Positions 26,494 to 39,138 of a stretch of DNA of 64,000 bases are shown here, piece after piece (position 1 is the first letter of the stretch; each line of letters opens with the position of its first letter). Made by a program: the position numbers and the translations under genes. Origin of the DNA: Ornithinibacillus gellani (GTDB lineage: Bacteria > Bacillota > Bacilli > Bacillales > Amphibacillaceae); the NCBI RefSeq assembly GCF_003730295.1, contig NZ_QTSZ01000041.1:186001-250000 (forward strand). Direction: 5' to 3'. The notes beneath the pieces are model-generated. The model was not told the DNA's origin. It did no database searches and saw only the letters and a program-made list of their open reading frames with translations.

Positions 26494-29376
26494 ATGCGCA
26501 AAACAATTATTTTTACGTTGTCCTTACTGGTATTTGGATGTATAGGAATCATCGGTAATGCTTTTGTATCCAACGCGGAAGAAGTGAAAGATGACCGCAT
26601 GACAGAAAAAGATATCAAAGACAAATTGGTACCGCTGCCTCGCGACATTCAAGTATTAGACGGCAGCTTGGAAATGACGGAATCCGTCAATATTTTAGGA
26701 CAGGAAACGGCAGATCAAGATGCCTTAAACAGCTTAAAAGCATTCTTAACAGAAAATGGCATTGAAGTGAACGACACCATTCAGGATGCTTCCACTACCA
26801 TCGCTTTAGGTGAAGAAGGAAGCCTTACAGATGATGTGAAGCGCATCGAAAAGGAACTTGATGCTACGAACGAAGCAGACTTATCTGCAGAGGGATATGT
26901 ATTGAACATTGACTCGCAGGAAGCAGGTGGCACCATCTTTCTAAAAGGTGCCGATGGAGCAGGGACTTTTTACGGTGTGAAAACATTGATCCAATTAGCG
27001 AATACAGAAGACGCTTCGCTTACCTTTGCAAATTTGCATATCGTTGATGAGCCTTCCATGCGTGTGAGAGGTATTATTGAAGGCTTCTATGGCAGTCCTT
27101 GGGATCAGGCAGATCGCCTGGATCAGATTGAATTTTACGGTGATTATAAAATGAACACCTACATTTATGCACCGAAAGACGATCCATATCACCGCGAGAA
27201 ATGGCGCGAGCCGTATCCGGAAAGCGAATTGGACCGCATGGAAGAATTGATTCAGACAGCAAATCAAAATAAAGTTAACTTTACCTTTGCGATTTCTCCC
27301 GGTATCGATATTCGTTTTGATGGAGAAGCAGGCGAAGAAGACTTCCAAGCATTAATTGAAAAAAGTGAATCCCTATATGATATGGGCGTGCGTGATTTTG
27401 CGATTTTATTCGATGATATCGACAATAAAGATGGCAAAAAGCACGGCGAATTATTAAATCGCTTTAATGAAGAATTTATCAAAGAAAAAGAAGATGTTCA
27501 CCCGCTAATTACTGTACCAACGGAATACGACACCATTGCAATGGGCGGAGAAGTTTCGAATATAAGCAAGTATACCAAAGCGCTTTCCGAAACAATTGAT
27601 GACGACATTACGGTTATGTGGACAGGACAAGTGGTCGTTTCCGAATCCCTTCCACTTGAGAACGTACAGTTCATGCAGGAAGTATATGGCGACCAAATCG
27701 GTGTATGGTGGAACTACCCGGTATCAGATTATTTAACATCGAAGCTGGCATTGGGACCGATTGTCGATATTGACAAGCGACTAGAAGGGGAAGTTGATTT
27801 CTTTACGATGAACCCGATGGAGCATGCCAACATGTCCAAAATCACGTTAGCAACTGGTGGAGACTATTCCTGGAACATTCCAGATTATGATTCCGACCGA
27901 TCCTGGAATCGCTCCATTGAGCTTTTATTTGGTGATCTTGCTGACGAAATGAAAACCTTCGCCAACCACTCCTCCCGTATGACGGGCGCATGGAGTATCG
28001 GACGGAAGGATGCACCAAATGTAAAAGAAATGATCAATGACTTCTGGGCGAACGTTTCCAAACGAAAAGACGTGACAGAAGATTTGAACCAGCTGGAAGA
28101 AGAATTTACGAACATGGTACAAGCAGCGGAAACATTGAAATCAGAATTACCAGCGGAAATTCTTAATGAATCCGAGCGGAACCTGGATAAATTACAATTA
28201 CTCGGGGAAAAAGCGCAACTCGCCTTAGACATGGTCATGGCAAAAGTGAACCAAGAAGATGCGGAATACGACGCGCTTTATGAAGAGCTGGAATCCAGTC
28301 TTCCCGCATTAAACCGCGGAGCAAGAGTATCAGAAGAAACAGTACTCGCATTCATTAAAGATGCAATGGACTTTGATACACTACCAACTGTTTCATTTGA
28401 TGCTTCCAAAACATTGGTAGCTCCAGGGGAGGCAATCGAATTTTCAAGTACAAGCTCCCTCACGACAGAGGAATTGGAATGGTCATTTGAAGGTGCAACA
28501 GTGGAAACAAGCACAGAAGAAAACCCTACTGTTGTCTACGATCAAGAAGGCATCTACACCGTCAAGCTTGTCGGTAAAAACGTGCTTGGCGAAGATGAAG
28601 TCATCAAAGAAGGCTTCATTACAGTTACAGAACTAGCTAACCAAGAAACAACGAATCTGGCATTAAATAAAGAAGCAACTGCCTCCAGCATTTGTGCACC
28701 GACAGAAGGAGCAGAAAAAGCATTTGACGGCAGCACCTGGACCAAATGGTGTGCCAATGGCGCAGGCCCGCATACGTTAACAGTAGACTTGGGCAGCACT
28801 AACCTCGTTAGCGAGATTATCATCAAGCATGCAGAAACAGGTGGCGAGCCAGTTGGTTCCAACACAGCGGCATACCGTGTGTTGATCAGTGAAGACGGTG
28901 AAAACTTTGAAGAACTCGTTCAAGTAACCGATAACGAAAGCGGCATTACGAAGGACCAGGTTCCAGCTACAAAAGGTCAATATGTGCGTCTCATTATCGA
29001 CAAACCAACACAAGGGGATGACAATGCAGCACGTATTTATGAGCTAGAAGTGAATGGACTGGAAGGCGATGTAGATCTGCCGCCTGTATACACACCAGAA
29101 GAACCCGAGCTCGTGGAAAATGCTGATGAACTAAAAGCACTTGTCCAAGAAATGGCAGACGAAGGAGCTATCCAGAAACAGGCAGTCCGCCCGCTCATCG
29201 TCCATTTGGAAACAGTCAGCCATTTTGAGAAAAAAGGATCCGCCAATAAGGTGGTCAAACATATGGAAGGCTTCAAACAAATCCTGGACCATACGTTAGA
29301 AAAAGACCGGATTGACGAAGCATCCTATAACACGCTGCTGGAAAATGCAGATCATTTAATCGAAATTTGGAAATAA
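26494..29376 (+). CDS. Secreted GH84 beta-N-acetylglucosaminidase (NagJ/hyaluronidase-like) with PKD, CBM32-like and FIMAH-like modules
   Basis: A 960-aa secreted protein: signal peptide (about 1-28), GH20b-like N-domain, and the GH84 catalytic domain from about 190, with GIIEGFYGSPW at 193-203 and the catalytic pair Asp307-Asp308 in LFDDIDN. After a helical region come a PKD-like segment (about 630-710), a CBM32-like F5/8C domain (about 715-855, AFDGSTWTKWCA) and a C-terminal FIMAH-like helical module. GH84 enzymes remove beta-GlcNAc by substrate-assisted catalysis. The ribosome binding site AGAGGAGG is a rather long 12 bases from the ATG. Followed by the GH20 gene as an operon. Confidence 0.92.
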   Translation: MRKTIIFTLSLLVFGCIGIIGNAFVSNAEEVKDDRMTEKDIKDKLVPLPRDIQVLDGSLEMTESVNILGQETADQDALNSLKAFLTENGIEVNDTIQDASTTIALGEEGSLTDDVKRIEKELDATNEADLSAEGYVLNIDSQEAGGTIFLKGADGAGTFYGVKTLIQLANTEDASLTFANLHIVDEPSMRVRGIIEGFYGSPWDQADRLDQIEFYGDYKMNTYIYAPKDDPYHREKWREPYPESELDRMEELIQTANQNKVNFTFAISPGIDIRFDGEAGEEDFQALIEKSESLYDMGVRDFAILFDDIDNKDGKKHGELLNRFNEEFIKEKEDVHPLITVPTEYDTIAMGGEVSNISKYTKALSETIDDDITVMWTGQVVVSESLPLENVQFMQEVYGDQIGVWWNYPVSDYLTSKLALGPIVDIDKRLEGEVDFFTMNPMEHANMSKITLATGGDYSWNIPDYDSDRSWNRSIELLFGDLADEMKTFANHSSRMTGAWSIGRKDAPNVKEMINDFWANVSKRKDVTEDLNQLEEEFTNMVQAAETLKSELPAEILNESERNLDKLQLLGEKAQLALDMVMAKVNQEDAEYDALYEELESSLPALNRGARVSEETVLAFIKDAMDFDTLPTVSFDASKTLVAPGEAIEFSSTSSLTTEELEWSFEGATVETSTEENPTVVYDQEGIYTVKLVGKNVLGEDEVIKEGFITVTELANQETTNLALNKEATASSICAPTEGAEKAFDGSTWTKWCANGAGPHTLTVDLGSTNLVSEIIIKHAETGGEPVGSNTAAYRVLISEDGENFEELVQVTDNESGITKDQVPATKGQYVRLIIDKPTQGDDNAARIYELEVNGLEGDVDLPPVYTPEEPELVENADELKALVQEMADEGAIQKQAVRPLIVHLETVSHFEKKGSANKVVKHMEGFKQILDHTLEKDRIDEASYNTLLENADHLIEIWK

Positions 29377-29395
29377 ACACAGCAAGGAGCAGCCT

Positions 29396-29421
29396 CCAGC
29401 ACTTGTATACACAGGTGCTGG
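29396..29421 (+). other. Intercistronic hairpin between GH84 and GH20 genes
   Basis: CCAGCACTTGT (29396-29406) pairs with ACAGGTGCTGG (29411-29421), one G-T wobble, 4-base loop and no T run. It may tune expression of the two cistrons. Confidence 0.55.
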
Positions 29422-29460
29422 AAATGCCCCTGCATCATGATGACATCGGAGGAGAACGAC

Positions 29461-31467
29461 TTGAAAAAAACATCCGTCATTTTATTATCAGCCTTATTGA
29501 TACTATCAACTTTCATCAGTCCCGTTGCTGCGCAGCAATCCACGCAGTCGAAGGAGGAACTAGCTAGCTTGGCATTACCAATTGTTCAATCCTATGAAAC
29601 CGACGAACAAGCTACAACATGGACCATGGACGAAACAACAAGACTTGTTATCCCAGCTACAGAAGCTTACATGGAAAATGATAGACTCAAAGAAGTAGTA
29701 GAGCTCGTAGCAGCAGAATTTTTGGAAAAAGAAATTCCCGGAACAAAAGAAATTGAAAAAGTATATGCAAAAGCATCAGATACTACCGCGCAGGACATCG
29801 TTGTAACTTTAGATGAAAATGCAAACATCACCGAAGAAAGCGACAGCGAAGAAGCATATAAAATTGAAATCAACGATGACGGCGTAAAAATTGTCGCCGC
29901 TTCCGAAAATGCAGCACTATATGCATTACGCACCATCCAGCATTTGATGATTATCAATAACGAAAGCCTTGTATCCGGAGAAATCATCGACTATCCAGAA
30001 CTGGAAGAACGTAGAATGCATGTTGATATGGCTAGAAAATACATCACCAAAGAATGGATCATTCAGCATATTAGAGAAATGTCATATCTAAAAATGAATA
30101 CCATCCAGCTTCACTTCTCAGAAAATATGGGCTTCCGTATTGAAAGTGAAACAGACCCAGCCATCGTGTCACAGGACGGCTATTTAACAAAAGACGAAGT
30201 AAGAGAGATTTTGGCAGAAGCGAAGAAATATGGCGTGAAAGTCATCCCATCTCTAGACACACCAGGACATACAGAACATATCCTGAAGGTTCACCCAGAA
30301 TATGGACAAGTAGATGTAAATGGTAACCACAGTGATGTTGCTTTAGATATCACGAATCCAGAGGCTGTAGCATACATTAAGAGCCTTTATAGCGAATACA
30401 TGGAGCTATTCGCAGGCTGTGAACATTTCCATATTGGCGGAGATGAATACATGGAATTTGACCGTGACCCATTCATTTCTGATTACAAGCCAGTACTAAA
30501 CGAATATGCAAAAGAAACACTTGGCGAAGGATACATCTGGAAAGATGCCATGGCCAACTATATCAATGATATTGCAGCACATGTACACGAAGCAGGCTTT
30601 AAACCAAGAATTTTTAATGACGCCGTCTACTATGGGGAAAACGGTAAAAACTCCTGGGAACCAGAGGAACCAAAGCAAAAGATTGACATGCATGACTATA
30701 TCGGCATTGATTTCTGGTCACAAATGGCATGGAATAAAAGCATCGCCAAACTAGATGCCTTTATCAATCGCGGCCATGAAAATATTTACAACATGAACGC
30801 AAGCTTTTTCTACTATGTACTAAGAAACGACAAGCCAGATGATGGCCGTGAACAACATTCCTTTGACTATCTAAACCAAGATAAACGAATCTATGAAGAA
30901 TGGTCACCTGGTAAATTCCAAGAAAATACGGTTGCTGACGACTCCTCCTTTATCAAAGGTGCCGCATTAGCGATTTGGAATGATAACCCAGACTTAGTTG
31001 GCGAAGATGTGATTACCGAAGATATCGCGAAAGAATTACGTTCCCTTGCTACGAAATCCTGGAACACATCCAGCAATGAAATAGCTGACATCGATACATT
31101 CAAAGCCAACTACGCCAAGCTTGGAAATGTCGCCGCATTTGAAAAAGGCAGCGAATTACCAGAAGTAGAACCCATAAAAGTAATTGAAAAACAAGTAACG
31201 AACGCAGAAGAACTAAACGACGTCGTGAAAGAATTATTCGCAAACGACCAGCTTGACCTGAAGGCAGCCCGCCACCTATCCGTTCATTTGGATACCGTCA
31301 AGCATTTCGAAAAGAAAGAAGAAGCTAGAAAAGTTATCAAACATATGAACGGCTTCAAAGATTTACTCGATCATTATCACAACAAGAAAAACATGATCGA
31401 CGCCGACGCATATGAAGAACTGCTAGACCAAGCTAACCACCTGATCCAATTATGGCAGGATAAATAA
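29461..31467 (+). CDS. Secreted GH20 beta-N-acetylhexosaminidase with FIMAH-like module
   Basis: A 668-aa secreted exo-hexosaminidase. The TTG at 29461 is preferred because GGAGGAG lies 8 bases before it and it begins a clean signal peptide (KKTSVILLSALLILSTFISPVAA); an ATG at 29437 precedes that site. The GH20b domain spans about 50-170 and the GH20 domain from about 175, with RRMHVDMARKYI and the catalytic Asp328-Glu329 in FHIGGDE. The last ~80 residues are the FIMAH-like module shared with the GH84 and GH85 proteins. It should remove terminal GlcNAc/GalNAc from glycans or chitin-type sugars outside the cell. Confidence 0.92.
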   Translation: MKKTSVILLSALLILSTFISPVAAQQSTQSKEELASLALPIVQSYETDEQATTWTMDETTRLVIPATEAYMENDRLKEVVELVAAEFLEKEIPGTKEIEKVYAKASDTTAQDIVVTLDENANITEESDSEEAYKIEINDDGVKIVAASENAALYALRTIQHLMIINNESLVSGEIIDYPELEERRMHVDMARKYITKEWIIQHIREMSYLKMNTIQLHFSENMGFRIESETDPAIVSQDGYLTKDEVREILAEAKKYGVKVIPSLDTPGHTEHILKVHPEYGQVDVNGNHSDVALDITNPEAVAYIKSLYSEYMELFAGCEHFHIGGDEYMEFDRDPFISDYKPVLNEYAKETLGEGYIWKDAMANYINDIAAHVHEAGFKPRIFNDAVYYGENGKNSWEPEEPKQKIDMHDYIGIDFWSQMAWNKSIAKLDAFINRGHENIYNMNASFFYYVLRNDKPDDGREQHSFDYLNQDKRIYEEWSPGKFQENTVADDSSFIKGAALAIWNDNPDLVGEDVITEDIAKELRSLATKSWNTSSNEIADIDTFKANYAKLGNVAAFEKGSELPEVEPIKVIEKQVTNAEELNDVVKELFANDQLDLKAARHLSVHLDTVKHFEKKEEARKVIKHMNGFKDLLDHYHNKKNMIDADAYEELLDQANHLIQLWQDK

Positions 31468-31481
31468 ACAATAGCATGATG

Positions 31482-31516
31482 AAGCCAGGCCAATGAATTG
31501 GGGCCTGGCTTTTTTG
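31482..31516 (+). terminator. Terminator of the GH84-GH20 operon
   Basis: AAGCCAGGCC (31482-31491) and GGCCTGGCTT (31502-31511) form a perfect stem followed by a run of Ts. Confidence 0.92.
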
Positions 31517-31608
31517 TGTGCCTTTCTGTAGTCCGCTTTTGAAATTTTTTCATTTGGCATTTTTACGAGTTGCTGTTAAATATAACTTTAGCTACAGGAT
31601 GGGTGGAA

Positions 31609-31960
31609 GTTGCATGGGTTTGGGTGGAAGCTCGCATGCCCCGGCACGAAAGTCGCATGACTTGGACCCATACTCGCATGCCCCCGCACGAAAGTCGCAT
31701 GACTTGGACCCATACTCGCATGCCCCCGCACGAAAGTCGCATGACTTGGCCCCTAACTCGCATGCCTCAGCATGGAAGTCGCATGCCTTGGACCCTAACT
31801 CGCATGCCTTCCTGCTAAAGTCGAGCGCCAAACGGGTAAACTCGAGCACCAAACAGGTGAAGCCGAGCGCCAACTGGCTATAGTCGAGCACCAAACAGGT
31901 GAAGTCGGGCGCCAAACAGGTAAACTCGAGCGCCAACCAGCCGTACTCGCGCATCCCCCA
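31609..31960. repeat. 21-bp array, module 1 (9 type I + 7 type II units)
   Basis: Cores start at 31631 and recur every 21 bp without slip to 31946; a degenerate GTTGCATG lies 22 bp before at 31609. Type I units (31631-31799) alternate GTCGCATG and CTCGCATG. At 31820 the core becomes GTCGAGCG/CTCGAGCA (type II), with the 21-bp phase kept. Open frames exist in several frames because 21 is a multiple of three; none has a ribosome binding site. Confidence 0.9.
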
Positions 31961-32047
31961 GCCAAAGTAATTTTAATATGAGGGAATCGGCTTGCCGATT
32001 CCAACCCCATTTGTTTTAAAAGAACTTTTTATCCCTTTTGCTAGAAA
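31961..32047. repeat. Module linker 1 with hairpin
   Basis: An 87-bp linker starting GCCAAAGTAA and ending before GTCGCATGGG. It carries the hairpin GGAATCGGCTTGCCGATTCC at 31983-32002, then AACCCCATTTGTTTTAAAAG. Nearly the same sequence occurs at 32233-32321 and 33350-33437. Confidence 0.9.
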
Positions 32048-32232
32048 GTCGCATGGGTTTGGATGGAAGTCGCATGCCTCAGCGTGAAAGTCGCATGACT
32101 TGGCATCAAACTCGCATGCTTCAGCATGAAAGTCGCATGCCCTCGCACGAAAGTCGCATGCCTCGGCACTCAACTCGCATGCCTTCTTGCTAAAGTCGAG
32201 CACCAACCTTCCATACTTGCGCCTCCCCCCCA
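32048..32232. repeat. 21-bp array, module 2 (7 type I + 2 type II units)
   Basis: Cores at 32048, 32069, 32090, 32111, 32132, 32153 and 32174 (type I), then 32195 and 32216 (type II-like), all in 21-bp phase. It is the shortest complete module and shows the conserved head (AGAAAGTCGCATGGGTTTGG) and tail (ACCAACCTTCCATAC, then C-rich). Confidence 0.9.
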
Positions 32233-32321
32233 GCCAAAGTAAATTTAATTAGGAGGGAATCGGCTTGCCGATTCCAACCCCATTTGTTTTAAAAGAATTA
32301 TTTACTTCTTTTTGCCAGAAA
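32233..32321. repeat. Module linker 2 with hairpin
   Basis: An 89-bp linker with the identical 20-bp hairpin at 32256-32275. It differs from linker 1 mainly in the A/T-rich flanks. Confidence 0.9.
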
Positions 32322-33349
32322 GTCGCATGGGTTTGGGTGGAAGTCGCATGACTTGAACCCTAACTCGCATGCCTCAGCGTGAAAGTCGCATGACCGACCT
32401 GGCCCCCAACTCGCATACCTCAGTGTGAAAGTCGCATGCCCTGGACCCTAACTCGCATACCTTAGCATGGAAGTCGCATGCCTTGGACCCTAACTCGCAT
32501 GCTTCAGCGTGAAAGTCGCATGCCTTGGACCCTAACTCGCATGCTTCAGCGTGAAAGTCGCATGCTCTGGACCCTAACTCGCATACCTCAGTATGGAAGT
32601 CGCATGCCCTGGACCCTAACTCGCATGACTCAGCGTGAAAGTCGCATGACTTGGACCCTAACTCGCATGACTCAGCATGAAAGTCGCATGCCTTGGCCTC
32701 AAACTCGCATACCTCAGCATGAAAGTCGCATGACTTGGACCCTAACTCGCATGCCTTAGCATGAAAGTCGCATGACTTGGACCCTAACTCGCATGCCTCA
32801 GCGTGAAAGTCGCATGACTTGGACCCTAACTCGCATGCCTTAGCATGAAAGTCGCATGCCTCGGCACTCAACTCGCATGCCTTCCTGCTAAAGTCGAGCG
32901 CAAACTGGATAAAGTCGAGCACCATCCTGGAGAAGTTGAGCGCCAACCAGGTGAAGTCGAGCGTCAACTGGGTAAAGTCGAGCACCAACAGGGCGAAGGC
33001 GGGCACCAAACAGGTAAACTCGAGCGCCAACTGGCTATAGTCGAGCATCAACAGGGCGAAGGCGGGCACCAACAGGGTGAAGGCGCGCGCCAAACGGGTA
33101 AACTCGAGCACCAAACAGGTGAAGTCGCGCGTCAACTGGGGAAAGTCGAGCACCAACCAGATGAAGGCGGGCACCAAACAGGTAAACTCGAGCGCCAAAC
33201 GGGTAAACTCGAGCACCAAACAGGCGAAGTCGAGCACCAACCAGGTGAAGTCGCGCGTCAACTGGGGAAAGTCGAGCACCAACCAGATGAAGGCGAGCGC
33301 CAACAGGCTAAAGTCGAGCACCAACCTTCCATACTCGCGCCTCCCCCCA
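32322..33349. repeat. 21-bp array, module 3 (27 type I + 22 type II units)
   Basis: Four type I units at 32322-32385, a single 4-bp phase slip to 32410, then 45 cores in unbroken 21-bp steps to 33334. The change from type I to type II is between 32872 and 32893, with the same junction words (CCTTCCTGCTAAAGTCGAGC) as in module 1. G-type and C-type cores alternate strictly through most of the type I part, so the higher-order unit is 42 bp. A 341-codon frame on the minus strand is broken by the 4-bp slip and is taken as an artefact. Confidence 0.9.
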
Positions 33350-33437
33350 GCCAAAATAAATTTAAAATGAGGGAATCGGCTTGCCGATTCCAACCCCATT
33401 TGTTTTAAAAGAACTTTCTATCCCTCTTTGCCAGAAA
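33350..33437. repeat. Module linker 3 with hairpin
   Basis: An 88-bp linker, nearly identical to linker 1, with the same hairpin at 33372-33391. Confidence 0.9.
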
Positions 33438-33802
33438 GTCGCATGGGTTTGGATGGAACTCGCATGCCCTAGCCCCTAACTCGCATGCCTTAGCATGGAA
33501 GTCGCATGCCCCGGCCCCTAACTCGCATGACTCAGTATGAAAGTCGCATGCCCTGGACCCTAACTCGCATGACTCAGCGTGAAAGTCGCATGCCTTGGCC
33601 TCAAACTCGCATACCTCAGCATGAAAGTCGCATGCCTTGGACCCTAACTCGCATGCCTTAGCATGAAAGTCGCATGACTTGGACCCTAACTCGCATGACT
33701 CAGCGTGAAAGTCGCATGCCTTGGACCCTAACTCGCATGCTTCAGCATGAAAGTCGCATGCCCTCGCACGAAAGTCGCATGCGCCGGCGCTCAGCTCACA
33801 TT
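33438..33802. repeat. 21-bp array, module 4 (18 type I units, truncated)
   Basis: Cores run from 33438 to a degenerate CTCACATT at 33795, all in 21-bp phase. There are no type II units and no closing linker; the array stops at the lacI terminator, so this module is cut short or its end has been replaced. Confidence 0.9.
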
Positions 33803-33811
33803 CAAAGAAAA

Positions 33812-34825
<1,014 letters not shown>

Positions 34826-34938
34826 CTATTCAGCTTATTATCAGCGTGGTTCACAATCTGGCCAAGGAAACGTTTAACGATTCAGCCGTACCATATGACA
34901 TGTACATCCTACTCCGATAGGCATCATAAGGGCTTCAA

Positions 34939-38028
<3,090 letters not shown>

Positions 38029-38068
38029 TCATTCTCCATTTCTGACTGATAATTTTTGTGGAACACCA

Positions 38069-39004
38069 TCATCTCAGCATCGCCTTTTCTCTTTGCCCTT
38101 TATAATTTACAGCGATAATGCCAATGGCGATCAATGCCATCGCACCAATAATAAATGCGTTCAGGCTTTCTCCAGGAATAAACAGCGCTGATAAAATGGC
38201 TCCTGAAACAGGTGTGATAAATTTAAACATACTAATTTCGCTGGCTTTATTGAATTTAAGGACAGAATACCATAAAGCAAATGCCGCCGTTGATAATAGA
38301 GCTGAATAAATAAAAAGCCCCCAACCAAGCGGTGTGAAGATGATTGCATCCTGCTCCAATTGCGGTAAACCAATGATCAACATGAGTACCGCTCCAATCG
38401 ATAATTGCCAGCCCGTTAAAGCAAAGGGATGAATTCCGACAGCCAATTCCTTTGCCATAATTGTCCCAATGGCACTTGTCAGGGCAGCTAGAATCATATA
38501 GCCCTCCCCAGTTAGATGAAAGGTCGGCTGTAGATCCTGTCCCCAGTTGGCAACGATAATGCCAGCAAATCCCGCTACCAATCCAAAGATTTTTTTACGA
38601 TTAATTCGATCATTTTTATAGAAAAAATGGGCCAATAGGATAACAAAAAAAGTTCCACTAGATTGCAGGATAGCTCCTTGCATTCCTGAAACTTTCGCAA
38701 GGCCATTGTAAAAGAAAAAATATTGTAAACCTGTTTGTAAAATACCGAATAGAAACAGGAATACCGCCTGTCTTTTGGTCACTAATAATTTACTGCGATC
38801 GGAAATGCACATGCCAATTAAAATAATGACTCCTGCCAATAAAAAGCGCATGCCGGCAAATACTATTTTAGCAATCGTATCATCGGGTGCCATCTGTAAT
38901 TCTTCATAGCTTACCTTTAATACCGGAAAGGCGCTTCCCCAAAGGACGGAGCAGAAGATGGCAGTGAGAACAACAATCCACTTCTTTTCAAAAATACTTT
39001 CCAC
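38069..39004 (-). CDS. EamA/DMT-superfamily transporter
   Basis: A 311-aa membrane protein with ten predicted segments arranged as two five-helix EamA repeats (FCSVLWGSAFPVLKVSY in the first; TSAIGTIMAKELAVG opening the second). DMT carriers move small metabolites, often as exporters; the substrate cannot be told here. GTG start at 39004 behind AGGAG. It lies 43 bp upstream of lacZ and is separated from the ABC permeases by a large hairpin. Confidence 0.85.
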   Translation of the reverse strand: MESIFEKKWIVVLTAIFCSVLWGSAFPVLKVSYEELQMAPDDTIAKIVFAGMRFLLAGVIILIGMCISDRSKLLVTKRQAVFLFLFGILQTGLQYFFFYNGLAKVSGMQGAILQSSGTFFVILLAHFFYKNDRINRKKIFGLVAGFAGIIVANWGQDLQPTFHLTGEGYMILAALTSAIGTIMAKELAVGIHPFALTGWQLSIGAVLMLIIGLPQLEQDAIIFTPLGWGLFIYSALLSTAAFALWYSVLKFNKASEISMFKFITPVSGAILSALFIPGESLNAFIIGAMALIAIGIIAVNYKGQREKAMLR

Positions 39005-39043
39005 GTTATGTCATCTCCTATGTTGCTGCACACGACAATGCCT

Positions 39044-39090
39044 ATCTTGTCCAGAATACACCTATCATCAGGTGTATTCTATCACAAGAT
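39044..39090 (-). terminator. Extended hairpin between ABC permeases and EamA gene
   Basis: AGAATACACCT (39053-39063) pairs perfectly with AGGTGTATTCT (39070-39080), extended outside by ATCTTGT (39044-39050) with ACAAGAT (39084-39090). There is no T run. It may be a partial terminator or mRNA-protecting structure marking the end of the transporter unit. Confidence 0.6.
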
Positions 39091-39138
39091 GTCAGCTCAT
39101 CATCCGTATCACGAAGGGTCGTAAAGTGTGCTATTCTA

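Noticed and set aside
26238-26648. 136-codon minus-strand frame overlapping the start of the GH84 gene
   Set aside because: It runs antisense through the GH84 signal peptide and promoter and has no start signal. A fragment of a dispersed element in 26240-26420 remains possible but unsupported.
31518-32206. Several 60-140 codon frames on both strands over modules 1 and 2 (Ser-His-Ala-Pro and Cys-rich heptads)
   Set aside because: Same artefact of the 21-bp period; overlapping frames on opposite strands cannot all be genes and none has start signals.
32374-33399. 341-codon minus-strand open frame with Cys/Asp and hydrophobic heptads across the repeat array
   Set aside because: A 21-bp period keeps several frames open at once on both strands. 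The frame is broken by a 4-bp slip, differs between modules and has no ribosome binding site.
31609-33802. CRISPR array
   Set aside because: The units are contiguous 21-bp repeats with no unique spacers of constant length, and there are no cas genes.
34862-34880. Possible catabolite-response element (AGGAAACGTTTAAC) between lacZ and lacI
   Set aside because: It matches the cre consensus only in its centre and is not placed near a clear promoter.
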